In this document: positions 1-11,259 of the stretch, piece after piece
Layout: each line of letters starts with the position of its first letter
How positions within the stretch are numbered: position 1 is the first letter of the stretch
From: Brugia malayi
Lineage: Eukaryota; Nematoda; Chromadorea; Rhabditida; Onchocercidae
Length of the DNA: 64,000 nucleotides
NCBI RefSeq assembly: GCF_000002995.4
Contig: NW_025062479.1
Coordinates: 1,065,221-1,129,220 of the forward strand
Reading direction: 5' to 3'
Notes under the pieces: model-generated
What the model was told of the DNA's origin: nothing
What the model saw: the letters and a program-made list of their open reading frames with translations, nothing else
Database searches by the model: none
Position numbers and translations under genes: made by a program

Positions 1-169
1 TTTAAATGAGCAGAATTGAATAATTTAAGCTCATAGCAGTAGATTTTGTGTATAATTAGCAAAAATCATTCGTAGTTTAATATGATTGAAAGAATTGAAT
101 GTTGAAACTGATCTGAAATATTTTTTCATACCTTTCTTTTCAAAATATATGCAAAATACTTAATTGTAG

Positions 170-3100
170 CTCAAACTGAACGTATCTTGGCAATTAAAAC
201 AAATGGTCGTCTAGATGAAATATTTTATAACATTGCAACAAGTGTTGGCATTGATATGAATGACCTTTATTCGAGCTTACCATGTTCGTGCTAGTGTCAA
301 AGCTTGGTTTTTTAAAAATTTTCAAAATTTATGCAAGAAATTTTATTACATCCATTTGTCAGATAGATTTTCACTGCTTTAGCAACTATATTCATTTACT
401 GTAATCCTGGTGAAGTAACGTGTCGCATTTCGGATTATTCATCAACCATAATGATTTGGTATGGCGACGTAAATGAAGACAGAATATATGTTCCATTTCC
501 TATTGGTGCTGCAAAGTATTACGATGGAGATTCACGCAATATTCAAAACACCGTTTTTACTGCTTATACGAAGTCATTAGCAGTTGGTAAGCTTATCTGA
601 TAAATGATAACATTTGCTTCGTCTATACTCTTTATTCTGCCAGTTAGTCATCTTTTTCTTATTAAAATCATAAATTATAGGATTAAACGAAATACATTTT
701 TCGTTTAGTTCATGTTTTATTTAAAATGTTATCGCAAAAAGATATTCAAATTTTGTCTAAAGTAGGACTATTTACTAAAAATTTCCATGGTTGTAAGAAT
801 TGAATTTGCAGATAAGTTTTCAGGAAAAAGGATGTTAGACCAGAACGTTGCGTACCACTCAATTTGACTAATTCTGCTGGTATTAACCTGTACGAATTCT
901 TTTCTGCGAGATTTGTCAACATAGCTCAGGTGCATTTTTTATGGCAAATAGTTGGCGTAATTTTTTATCACACTACCATCCTGAAATTACAAATGACACC
1001 TATAGATTCCGCCAGTTCTATTTCGAAATAAAGGGCAAAATTCTAAGCCGTTTACGTTGCGGCCATTTGCTCCTACGCGTTTCGGTACGCATCATCTCCG
1101 GTCAGTTCATAACGATATGCGTCGAATTCAGCATGCTGCAGCATATCTCGCCGTGGCCAGTTCAAATGCAATGAATCGACCTGCAGTTACTCCGTTGCTT
1201 GGTAGATTGTTATAATATATTACTGAAGAAATTATTGAAGAAATTTCACTGGAAAAAGATCAATCGTGTGTGGTATGAATTCTTGTGGAAAATATCTCAC
1301 TCAATTGAATTTCAAATTTTAAAATTATGAAATTTTATTTCTAATTCCTTGAAGTGAAGTAATTTTTTGCTGTTCATCTATTGAATGCTTATTTGAAATT
1401 TCAGAGAATTTTTCGATGAATTTTCAGTTTGCTATGAATGCGGAAGGTAGCAATGGTAAGTGGTAAGTGTAACGACTGCAAAAATCAATCACTGTTTTAT
1501 TACTTATTAAACAAAACTCTTACAATGGTGTATACACTAAATGATATTACCAAGTGTAGTAGTGATGTTTTCACAAACTACAAGCTTATGTATTAATTAA
1601 AGATAATTACATCGATTGTTTTTTTTTTTTTTTTTTTTTTTTTAGATGTTTAAACATACGGCATGGATATGAGAGAATCGAGAAGTGCATAAAGATTAAA
1701 AAATGAAATCAACTAATTGGAATATTTCTGGATTATACTTTAATACTTAGCTAGCTGGAAGCTCAACGCTTTATGACTAAACTCTTATATTTCCTGACTG
1801 AAATCTTTATATTTTGTGCCTGGAAGCTTTACATTTTCTAATTAGACGCCTATATTTCATATCAAAAATCACATGCCTTATAATTGAAATTTTTATATTT
1901 TTGTACCGAAAACCACCATATTTGGTAGCTGGAAGTCGTATATTTTATAGTCTGCTGGAAGTCTTATATTTTATAGTTAGAAATTCTATGCCTAACTGAT
2001 AATAAACATATAGTTTATAATCGAAAACTCTACATAACCTGGAGCACTATGCTTTGTATGTGCATAAATTTTTTCAACATGTGTATCATAAAATGGTACA
2101 ACAACCTGATGTTCGTTTCTAAAAACTTTTTTGAAACGATATTGGGATATTTTCAGTTAATTCATCTACTATGGTTAATCCAGTTAATGTATCTGTTATG
2201 AGTAATCAGTACAGTGTGATGATACCACTTACCCTAGCAACTTTTCCTCATCCAGTTAACACCTATAATCCACCGGTATGTTTCAGTGCTGCGATTTACT
2301 TGTATTCTTATTAGACTTTTGTTCTAAAAAGATAACGTAAGGATGAAAGTACGGACGTGTTTGTTATTAAACCTTATAAAAAAGTAAAAGTTTTATTTTT
2401 GTTTTTATTTGTTTTTCCTTTTTTTTAGCCTTCAATGACAGACTTCACAAATTCACCAACTACAGCATTTGTCAAATCAGGTCAAACTATCGGAAATCCA
2501 TCTCCAGTGACATATTTTACATCAGATCCATCCAAGCCAGATTTTGTTCCTGCTGACAACTCGATGTCGAATGTTGCAAATAATCCAAATCGCAATAACA
2601 CGTCTTCCGATCAGTTTACTACCACTTTTCTTCCAGCGCCAAAAACTGACTCAGTAAACTATGCTATGCTATGAAATCATACAGTTCTTGAGGATAATAC
2701 TAAATCAGTAGAAGCTATTTCGAGAATATAATAATATACATTTCTTCTAAAACCAATATTTGAGGAGAAGTGAATAGCGCATCAAAGCATTAAACTAGGA
2801 ATTGAATGCTTAATTTTTCTAGAAAATTCTTTCCTGCGTTTTTTCTAGCATGATGAAAACGTCGGATTTCCGGTATGCGATGAACCCATCAGTATTGAAA
2901 ATAATTGGTGCTATACAGTACCAACAAGCAATAATGCATCTGGTAATGATATGTAACAATATAAAAGTTGGATAAGAGAGTAAGAAACAGAAATGAAGCA
3001 AGAAATTCAGAATTCCTGAGATGCACCTAAAGCAATGAAATGGAAGACTTTTTCTGTTGTCCATCTATAAAAATTAAGCATACATTTTTCTCATTGCAGA

Positions 3101-4170
3101 ATTTGAAATTTGGAAACCCAAACCTCGTCCAGCATTTACCGTAAACAGTGGCAATTCAACTGAATCAGTATTCAGAAGCAGTTACATTTTCGATTCGCCA
3201 ATGTTTCAAGCTCCAACAGCAGAACCAAATGTTAATCAGTCGAATGCACAGCAATTATTGGAAGTTGTAAGTTTCCGTATAACAATTTCGTTTTAGCATA
3301 ATTGATGACTTTACCGCTTGAAAACGAAATGAAGAGAATTATGTGAATTTAGAGGCAGATGTCTATAAATAAATATTACAATTCGTTTACCTCTTCAGTC
3401 ATCTTTTGCTATCTTTCCTTCTTCTAAATCAGAAATAATTCTTTCAAACTTCACCATATATCTATGCAAAATGAAATCTGAAAATGAAATCTCAATCGAG
3501 TGCATAATCACTGAGTTAGCCAATCATTACAAACAGTTCAACGAGTGTGCTTTGTAGCCGTTTTTCTTTTTCTTTCGGGGCTAATATTTGTTTATCTTAA
3601 AATATTTAGAACTGAAATGTAATAGCATTGAATTTATCTCACACTATTTTTTGTAACTATCAACATTTGTAGTCAAACGATTTGGAAGTAAACGATCTGC
3701 AATATAACCTGAAAAATCTTTCGTTCTTGAATGTATCACCAGAGCTATCTCCATCAAATGTTTTCTCGCCAGAAGCATCTTCAACGCAAGAATTCTCGCA
3801 GCAAGTTCCTACGCAGAACCTATTCCAGCAGTCACAGGTATCGTTGACACAAGTCCAACAACAGCAGCAGCAACAGCAAATGCTACCGCAACAAGTGCTG
3901 CAATCGCAGATACTGCAACCAAAGGCAGAAGTAATTCCACAGCAAGCAATACCAATGCAGCCAGTGCCAGTGCAACCGATACTGCCGCATCAGACACTGC
4001 CACCGATATTTGTGCAACACGGAGTGGTGCCACAGATTCCACGTGCATCCAAGAAGTCATCGCCGTGGAAGACAAATTTTTGCCGAATTATTACACCAAA
4101 TAGAGAAATACAGAAGAAAATTGCTCCTGAAAAGATCAACCGAGTAGTTCAAAGTTTATGTTACAGTTAA
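170..4170 (+). CDS. fog-3: BTG/Tob (APRO) family protein, FOG-3-like, 5' partial
   Basis: I join exons 170-283, 383-586, 681-702, 824-929, 1006-1201, 1405-1455, 2157-2275, 2429-2653, 2849-2942, 3100-3266 and 3673-4170; all phases agree and give about 598 residues. The first two exons carry the second half of a BTG domain, including GIDMNDLYSSLP and the box-B-like NPGEVTCRIS. The domain start must lie upstream of the window. After the domain comes a Ser/Asn/Pro-rich region, then a Gln-rich tail (VQQQQQQQQM) in the last exon. Known of the family: BTG/Tob proteins bind the CAF1 deadenylase, and C. elegans FOG-3, its single Tob homologue, specifies sperm fate in the germ line. The visible part alone is already longer than C. 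elegans FOG-3 (about 260 residues, from memory). LSPSNVFSP in the last exon loosely resembles the PAM2 motifs of vertebrate Tob (inference). The gene symbol rests on family membership, not on tested orthology. Confidence 0.8.
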
Positions 4171-4612
4171 AAGTGACTTTTTAATATTGATTCCATTATG
4201 AAATTATTGTGTTTATAAGCTGTTGAATTAGAATTGAGTTGTGGAATAGTAGTTAATTGTAGAAAGGATTTGAAATTAAAATTGAAATGGGTAATAATTA
4301 AATTGGAAATTTTTGTAGTGGAAAATTTTTAAGCTGGAAAAAACTTAAAATAAAATGAAAATTTCGAAATTGGAACTTTTTTAAGTAAAAACGAAACGAT
4401 AGGATGAGTAAATATGAAGATTTTGAGCTAAACATGAAACAATTGAACATTTATAGAGTGAGGAAAATGAAAGGTAATTGCATTAGCTATGTGGAACGTT
4501 TATTCGTTTTTCTATATGAAAAATATTTTTCTCTAGCAGTGTTTTATGTTTATTGTTCATTTCTAACTTCTTTTATTTATTTTATTATAAAAGAAAAGTT
4601 GTAAACAGTCTT

Positions 4613-4960
4613 TCTTTTTTTTTTTTTTTGTTGGTGTTCTTTATTAGTATGTTTATTGTTTATGAAGTATTTTGTGCCTTTTATTTATTATATCATTAAA
4701 AAATTGTGAAAAAAACATTTTTTTTTTGTTTTTTGGTGTTCTTTATTAGTATGTTTATTGTTTATGAAGTATTTTGTGCCTTTTATTTATTATATCATTA
4801 AAAAATTGTGAAAAAAACATTTTTTTTTTTGTTTTGTTGGTGTTCTTTATTAGTATGTTTATTGTTTATGAAGTATTTTGTGCCTTTTATTTATTATATC
4901 ATTAAAAATTGTGAAAAAAACATTTTTTTTTTTGTTTTTTTGGTGTTTTTTTTATCGGTG
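4613..4960. repeat. Tandem repeat, ~102-104 bp unit, about 3.3 copies
   Basis: A T-rich unit repeats with its GGTGTTCTTT block at 4633, 4735 and 4839, and a degraded fourth copy starts near 4942. Each unit holds TTTATTATATCATTAAAAA and a run of T. Copy-to-copy identity is very high, so the duplication is recent. The small open frames here are only readings through this repeat. It lies just 3' of the FOG-3-like gene. Confidence 0.9.
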
Positions 4961-5689
4961 TCATTATTGTTTACGCAAAAAACTGCTCGCTATACGACCA
5001 GGAGTCAATTTTTTTCGAACTCGTTTGTTCTTTTTTCTGATAAAGTTTTGTTGTTGTTTACTCGAAAGCATATTTAATTCTTACGATTATAAAAAGCGCT
5101 CTTGTCTGCGAAATAATGCTACTAAATGATACAAAAAAAGTCGGATTTTTAGCAGATTTCAGTGGAAGTATTACGTTCATCTTTAGCTGCTCTATCACAA
5201 ATGATATATTGCTGTAAACTTTTGCAAAGTTTTATTCAACGAATCAATAAGATAAGCAAATCTGAACTGAGAATGTGACTATCAGCATTGATCAAAAGTG
5301 ATAGGCCTATCTTTTTTTATCAAAAAAGAGCATAGAAAATTTATTAACTGTTTACTGAATGCAATGAATAGCAGTAAAATTAAATTCCAAGTGATGTAAG
5401 AATCAGAATGGAACAGATAGAACATACGAAGAGGAAAGTGAAATGTAAATGTTAGTTTTTACTTTTCTTATTTATCATTTAATATCGACAGGAACATAAG
5501 TTGAAAGGAATGTATTAATTTACAGAAATTGTTGTTTTTACTTGAATTTATTACTTTCATTTGTGGTTAATCTATTTTATAAATAGGAAAAATAAGATAT
5601 TTCCATACCATTCTCTGGAATATGTACAAAAAACTTTTTTATATTTGGTTTTTTTCTCGTATTTTTCAGTAATTTATATACATACGTGT

Positions 5690-5745
5690 GTACAAGTGCA
5701 CGTGTATATGCGTATACTTGCTTACGTGTGTGCGTGTATGTTTCT
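5690..5745. repeat. Alternating purine-pyrimidine (GT/AC-rich) low-complexity tract
   Basis: The stretch mixes TACGTGTGT, GTGCACGTGT and TATGCGTATA blocks, so it is an imperfect alternating RY sequence. Such tracts are common microsatellite decay products. No gene is seen around it, from 4961 to about 5770. Confidence 0.6.
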
Positions 5746-5769
5746 GTTGGATAGTGGAACGACGCGACT

Positions 5770-6640
5770 AGAGAAAATGACTGCTGGAACTTTCTTATAT
5801 AATGAGTTCTCGAAGGTGGTGGTGGTCAAGGGAAAATTTCAGGAACCTGTCGATGTAGGCTTACATGCTAAGTGTTCTTCCCTTTTTCAAGTCAGATAAT
5901 GGACTGAATTTCATGTCTGCCGTTGAGATGCGATGATACTTAAAAAATACATCACTGACTACAAATGAGTGTTGTTTGGCTAGTCGTATGTTTAAGTCTA
6001 GAACGTGGAGATGAGTCTTGGCTAGGCTATCTTCTCTAGGCTCCTCTCCATACGGAGAAAACAATGCTGTTTTTGAAGAAAGCTGCTTAGTCATGCAGGA
6101 TTTTCCTGAACAAAACTGTCATGTAGCTTCGAATGCGAGTTTCACCTAGTTTTTTCTCTCATCTTTATGAAACAGGGTATAACCTTCGGGTGTTTGCAAA
6201 GACTTTTTTAGACTAGGCCTAACGTTCGTCCTTTTGTTTGTCCATCTGACAACTTGTGGTTTTCTAGAACTAGCAAGCTTAAAGGTAGCGAAATATTCAT
6301 GTTATAGACTTGTTTCTTGTATCTGGTAGACTTATTATGGCTTTGCAAGGCTAATGAGTTCCATCTGCCCGAGTCAAATTTTTCCTTTCAGGCCATATTG
6401 GAGCCGTGCAAGCTCATCTTCCACGGCGAATGTCAGCAGAGGACATATGTGTAGATGTCCGAATGATAACGTTCCAGATTGCGTTGTAGCAGCATGAGAA
6501 ACTCTTTCAGATTAGCTTCAGTGCCGGTGGACGACCGAGAATAGTGAAGAATGTTGTCCGCGTACCGGAAGAATACATTGTGGAAGATGATCCACGAAGA
6601 TTCCGCTCACTTCATTGTTTCCTATACCGCAAACATTGTC
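5770..6640 (-). mobile_element. Decayed retroelement relic, reverse-transcriptase-like, copy 1
   Basis: On the minus strand near 6547-6573 a frame reads FFRYADNIL, which resembles the FxYxDD catalytic region of reverse transcriptases with the second Asp changed to Asn. After a frame break it continues as LTFAVEDE, similar to the segment after the RT palm in LINE or Penelope-like elements. Stops and frameshifts interrupt it throughout. The part 6120-6440 is a diverged copy of 10800-11160; both hold a frame reading GQMELISLAK and, further on, a segment with GYT, FHK and VKLA. A repeated, once-coding element is therefore likely. The class is uncertain. Confidence 0.45.
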
Positions 6641-7102
6641 AGCGGTGATATTTGCTGTGATGAAGCAATACTTCAAGCAGAATTTCGATCATTTCCGATG
6701 GTAGAAGTGACAATAGCAAAAGTAGCAATCATACGACAGCAACATATTTGATCAGAAATAAACGATGCAGTCTTCATCACTTTGACAATATCATTTATAT
6801 AATTTTATTAAGCAAGGAAGAACACAGCATTATGAATTTGAAAATATCATTGTTCATTTCATAAATACTTCTCTGTTCTTTAAATGCGGAAAATTGTGAA
6901 AGTACTATGGTAAGAGAAATTGTAACATCCCGTCTAATGACAATTTCAATATCTTACTCTGTATATAAAATCTTTATGATAGCATTTGGCTCATTTTAAA
7001 ATCAATTCAAATACTCTTCTGTAATTTACTTTATATTTAATTAAATTTTGCGCATTTCAGGACAATGATATCGCACTGATAAAAGAAATTAAACCTGATT
7101 CT
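6641..7102. other. Intergenic, no gene seen
   Basis: AT-rich sequence between the retroelement relic and the 3' end of the coiled-coil gene on the minus strand. I find no supported exon, RNA gene or repeat here. Confidence 0.5.
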
Positions 7103-8222
7103 TTATGATCCTTCTTCTTGCTCATCTTCGTCTTTCCCAGTTTGTTCAGTTATCTCACAGGGTGTTAGATTCCCCTCCTCCAAAATAAGATTAGTAAGCG
7201 ACAATCGCAATTTCAATTCTTCGGTTTTTCTGTAATATTTGGAATAATTAGTGAACGCCAACTACAGCTTTTTGATGTAAGAAAAAAAGTTCAAATGGAC
7301 CTTAGCAAATAGCAATAAATGATAAGGCTACTTTAGTTTTTGAACCTACGTGTCCTTGTTCGGTATCGGCGACATGTGCTTATCATATTTGTCATCTAAT
7401 TCAAGCAACTTCTGGAGGGTATTTTTCAGTTTCGATTTAAGTATTCCCTTTTGCTTAAGTAGATTTCTGCGTTCCTTTTTGTGAATGATTCGTTCACGTC
7501 GCATTTTCCGTCTTTGTTCATTGAGCTTTTTCTCATGTGCGTAACACATTTTTTCCAGTCTGATTCGTTCATTTCTCGCATTGTTCAGTTCGATCATTGC
7601 ATCTATATACTGAAATATCAAAGAGAAAATTATGGACAGGTTTTTTTCTTCTTTACAAAATGCTTCAATATTAAATGCACTTGAGAAAAAGTAACGTTTT
7701 TTTTTAAAAAAGTAGTATCAACAGCTTTCAAGACAACTTTAATAAGCCTGCTTTTCCGTCTTCCTCTTCCTTCAAAACAGCAAATAATCAGGAATGGGTA
7801 GCAAATCAGTATGAATTACTTTTTTGTTCATATTTTTTCCGTTTCCGTCCAGCATTAATGGGTATTTTTTTCTAACCAACAGCAGTTGTATCTTCAAGTT
7901 AAATAATTCTGCCTTAAGTTTTTCGTTCTCCTCCAAAACTCCGATAGTTTCGTTGCAAACAAGGTGATGCGGAAGCGATAGTGTGCCTAAATTTTTCAGC
8001 AAATGAAGCAGTACTTAAGAACAATTATGGGTAAAATGAGAAAAGTTATCACACTTCAGTTGAAGGTAAAGAAAACATAATTGTAAATTAACCTTCACTG
8101 AGAGTTACTGTGAGTCTTCTTGGTTCATAAATGTCGGAAACGGATTTCCATTTCTTCATTGGTTGAATTTGTGTAGCATTCTGATCGTCGCGATTGCTCC
8201 CCGTATTGTTTTCAGATGCCAT
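7103..8222 (-). CDS. Small coiled-coil protein A (paralogue of the 9617 and 23292 genes)
   Basis: Exons read on the minus strand: 8222-8093, 7986-7877, 7609-7350 and 7229-7103. All four junctions agree in phase and give 208 residues. The start is MASENNTGSNRDDQN, directly after an acceptor-like TTTATTTAG, so it may be trans-spliced. The middle is a charged heptad-rich helix (LEENEKLKAELFNLKIQLLL, then NERIRLEKM and a very basic stretch). The acidic C-terminus ends EDEQEEGS. I do not recognise the family. Exon 1 and the first intron position match the gene at 23292 (MESENN...SEG against MASENN...SEG, both split after the G codon's first base), so the two are paralogues. Function unknown. Confidence 0.75.
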
Positions 8223-8374
8223 TCTAAATAAATATCATTAAATTACTTCTTATAACTCTCACAATTTGATCCCATAAGCTGGCTACTTTTTCCGGTTACA
8301 AATGCCGCCAATAATTAATGCTTAGGAAGTGAATCAAATGGAATATTATCTCTATATTGTCTAGAAGTTTCAAA

Positions 8375-8495
8375 ATGAATGAGATGTGTGTGTGTGTGTG
8401 TGTGGGCATATACGTGGGTAAGTGTATGTGTGTGTGCATGTGTTCAGTTTGGGCATGGCATGTACGTGGGTAAATGTATGTGTTTGTGTGTGTGT
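8375..8495. repeat. (TG)n microsatellite, interrupted
   Basis: A run of TG dinucleotides at 8383-8404 is followed by mixed TGTGTG, ATGTG and GTACGTGGG blocks; GTACGTGGGTAA occurs twice. It lies upstream of coiled-coil gene A. The overlapping minus-strand open frames rich in His and Thr are readings of this repeat. Confidence 0.85.
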
Positions 8496-8889
8496 AGCAT
8501 AAGCGTCCGACTATTTCTTGTAACATCTTGAAGCTCTATAACCCCTAAACACCCTGAGACCACGCGGTACGAAACGAAAAGCGCCTTGGAGAGAGAGTTC
8601 GAGCGCAGCAAAAATAACTGAGATGAAAAGAACAACTGTGAGAGCCTTTTTATACAGTACTCCATGAAGCTGCGGAAATAGTCAGGGAGAAACTTCTGGA
8701 ACATATGCAAATTTTGACTTTTTCAAGACTTCTTTCTTACCTCAGCAAATTACTTTTCTTCTTTATATGTGCCATCTATTTAATTTCATATTAATGATCA
8801 ATTAAAAAAGTCTCATTTGAGAACTCATGTGAAGAAATTAGCGAGCAAACGAATCATTCTGCCAATATTAATGTTAAAATACGTGCACA

Positions 8890-9616
8890 CACTCCGACAG
8901 GTCATTTCATCTCGGTAAATACAAGAAAATCTTTTGGGCAGGAAAAGCCACAAAGGGGGTGGGCAAGTATTCGGGTAACAATCAAATTAGGAAACAAAAC
9001 AGATTACTCAATGAAAATTTGCATATGTTCCGTCTTCTTAGAATAGTATATAACAAGCTCCAGTAGTCATTCACTTCATTATTTTCTCGGTGAGTGAGGT
9101 GGGTGTCTTTTCAAATTGTCTTTCTTTTGTTTCATCTCACGTGGGTTTCGAGTTGTCAAGTAAATGGTTTGCGTGTAAATAAAAGTATTTATTGAGGAAG
9201 TGAAAAGGGGAGATGAACTGGGATTTATTGAGAATAGAGAGTTCAAAATTTGCCCGCCATCTGGTTGTTCATTAGATCTGGGTAGAAATGGTTGAAGTCT
9301 AAGAGAGCTTTTCTGTGGTTTATATCGCTTTACATCAAATTTTCATCTTTTCATGTGATTGAGTAGTCCTTTATGTATCGCCGCCTAAATCCAACTTAGA
9401 CTAAGTTCCACTCATTCTTTTCCGAACTTATCAAATTTGACAACACATTCCTTAGCAACTGCTTTGCTGGACAATTCTAGAGGATAACATCGTTGTTTGA
9501 TTTATTTTCTGAAGAAGTATTAGTGGTATTTGTAACTTAAGAAAGTAACAAATTTCTTCTTGGAATTAATTTGGAAGAATTATGAAAGAAAGACGTGATG
9601 GCTTCTTCAGTTTAAG
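8890..9616 (+). promoter_or_regulatory. Promoter and 5' leader block, duplicated at 22690-23291
   Basis: The block is nearly collinear with 22690-23291. Shared elements in the same order are an octamer ATTTGCAT (9017-9024), a TATA box TATATAA (9047-9053) exactly 30 bp downstream, and an E-box CACGTG (9138-9143) 91 bp after the TATA start. Similarity runs to the start codon, where TTTAAG precedes ATGG as a likely splice or trans-splice acceptor. The TATA-to-ATG distance of about 570 bp suggests a long leader or outron. It probably drives the 9617 gene; whether it also serves gene A on the other strand is open. Confidence 0.6.
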
Positions 9617-10037
9617 ATGGCATTCGAAAACTTCGGTTTTAACTCAATACCGTCCTTGCTTGAAACTATTCAGCAACACATTGTTGAAATTGATGCGAAA
9701 AACGAAGAGCTTGAAGAAAAGATATCGGAGTTTGAGCAACGCGCCAGAATGGATGTACCGAATAACCAAGAAACACCGGAAAACGTAAGTCATTTTAAAA
9801 AAAAATTTAAGTGCTAGAAATCAGAATTTGCATGGAAAATTGAGATTTATTCCGAAAACTTAATTTTAGATGCAGCAAAATCAGTCGGATGGTAGTGATT
9901 CGGATGAAGAAATTGAAGAATTCCTGCATGAGTTGTACGCATTTAACGGCGAAGCGGAGGCGAACGGATTAGCACGAGCGGATGCAACGAACGCAGCGGA
10001 TGCAACGAATGCAGGGGATGCACAAAATCATCAGTAG
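9617..10037 (+). CDS. Small coiled-coil/acidic protein B
   Basis: Two exons, 9617-9784 and 9870-10037, join in phase 0 through a GTAAGT donor and a TTTTAG acceptor, giving 111 residues. The start MAFENFGFNS comes straight after an acceptor-like TTTAAG. Residues about 15-45 form a short coiled coil (IDAKNEELEEKISEFEQ). Exon 2 is acidic (DGSDSDEEIEEF) and ends in a small repeat, ADATNAADATNAGDA. The first codons, ATGGMATYYGAAAAY, are shared with the genes at 8222 and 23292, and the whole upstream block is shared with the latter. The rest has diverged. No known family is recognised. Confidence 0.7.
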
Positions 10038-10199
10038 TTACCCTTTATTTGTTTCATGGGTTTCCCTTTTTTGTAAATCTAAACATTTCTTTTTAAGCAT
10101 ACCTGAAATTGTAAGTGCTACCAAAATATTGTTTATGATAAATAATGTTATAATTTCTCTATCCAGCAGTTTTTTCCTTCGGTGAAATTTTGTGAACTC

Positions 10200-10684
10200 A
10201 TTTCTAAATTTGGTATTAATCTCTCAGTAATTTCTGTTGCGAAGTAGCCGGTTTGGTTTCTCTCTATTTTATTTCTCGAACATTTTATAGCTAATCTTAG
10301 GTATTATGGGCTGTTGCTAATCTCTTCCATTATATCCCCTTTACGAATTACTGGAAGGATCGCATAGCACATTTCGAAGTTTCATTTAACTCATTGTGGT
10401 TCTCTCACTATTTTAACGTCGTAATGGGGTGTGGCACTTCTCACAGCAATTTAGCGCATAATTGAAAACGAACTACTTAATGTGGTTCAGTGTTAAAAAC
10501 GGGCAGTATTCCTGAATTCGGTGTTAGTCTATCCGTATTTCTGTTGCGAACTAGCCGGTTTGCACTTACTTCATTTCCCAAACATCTTATGGACCATCTT
10601 AGGTATTATGGGCTGTGGTTAGCTTTTAAGAATTACTGGAAGGATCACACGGAACATTTCGGAATTTCACTTAACTCATTGTGA
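10200..10684. repeat. Direct repeat pair, ~190 bp, diverged
   Basis: The segments about 10200-10402 and 10505-10684 share blocks in the same order: TTTCTGTTGCGAA, TAGCCGGTTTG, ATCTTAGGTATTATGGGCTG, AATTACTGGAAGGATC and TTAACTCATTGTG. They are separated by about 100 bp. Neither copy holds a convincing open frame. The pair sits between gene B and the second retroelement copy and may be part of the same element. Confidence 0.8.
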
Positions 10685-10794
10685 TTGGAGAGTGATTTAT
10701 GTCATTTCCACTTGTATTTCCAAAGTAGCATATTTTAATCGATCGATGAAGCAAAAAATTGAAATAGTTTTGAAAAATAATCTCCTAGAATAAT

Positions 10795-11200
10795 TATACG
10801 CAGCTCTCAATGCGAGTTTTACTTACTTTTGCCTCCACCTGTCGCTACTGAATTTGTGAAACCGAGTATATCCTTTGGGTCGATCGCACACGAAACTGGC
10901 CACATCCTAAGTTGTGGTTTATCTCTAGCGGGCCTAGCAAGCGTAATTGTGGCAGCGAAATCCTCATGTTGTGGGCTTATTTATTGTATCTTCCTTGTAG
11001 ACTTGTGACTTTGCAAGGCTAATGAGTTCCATTTGCCCGGGTCACATTTTTTCTCTCGGAATGAGTTGCCTTAAAGCAAATGAGTCCATTTTACCCATGG
11101 GCACACTTTATTGAAACCTGCTAGTCTTTCAGGCCACATTGGAGTCATATGCACCTCAAAAATAGAGAATGCATCATGACTTTCCGCACCATGAAAAATT
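10795..11200 (-). mobile_element. Decayed retroelement relic, copy 2
   Basis: Collinear with 6120-6440. The longest shared block includes GGCTAATGAGTTCCAT followed by TGCCCG, and CTTTCAGGCCA follows. On the minus strand a broken frame reads GQMELISLAK and later GYTRFHK and VKLA, matching copy 1. The part corresponding to the RT motif of copy 1 is not recognisable here. Multiple stops make it non-functional. Confidence 0.45.
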
Positions 11201-11259
11201 CTTTCAAATTTCACTTACTAATGTATCTTTCCTTTTCCTTTCGGGTATAGTCTGTGTGC

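Noticed and set aside
3809..4075. Ala/Val-rich minus-strand open frame
   Set aside because: It is the antisense shadow of the CAG-rich last exon of the FOG-3-like gene.
8540..8570. CCCTGAGACC resembling lin-4
   Set aside because: Only a partial match and no hairpin with the flanks.
8296..8710. His/Thr-rich minus-strand open frames
   Set aside because: They translate the TG microsatellite and its flank; no splice or motif support.
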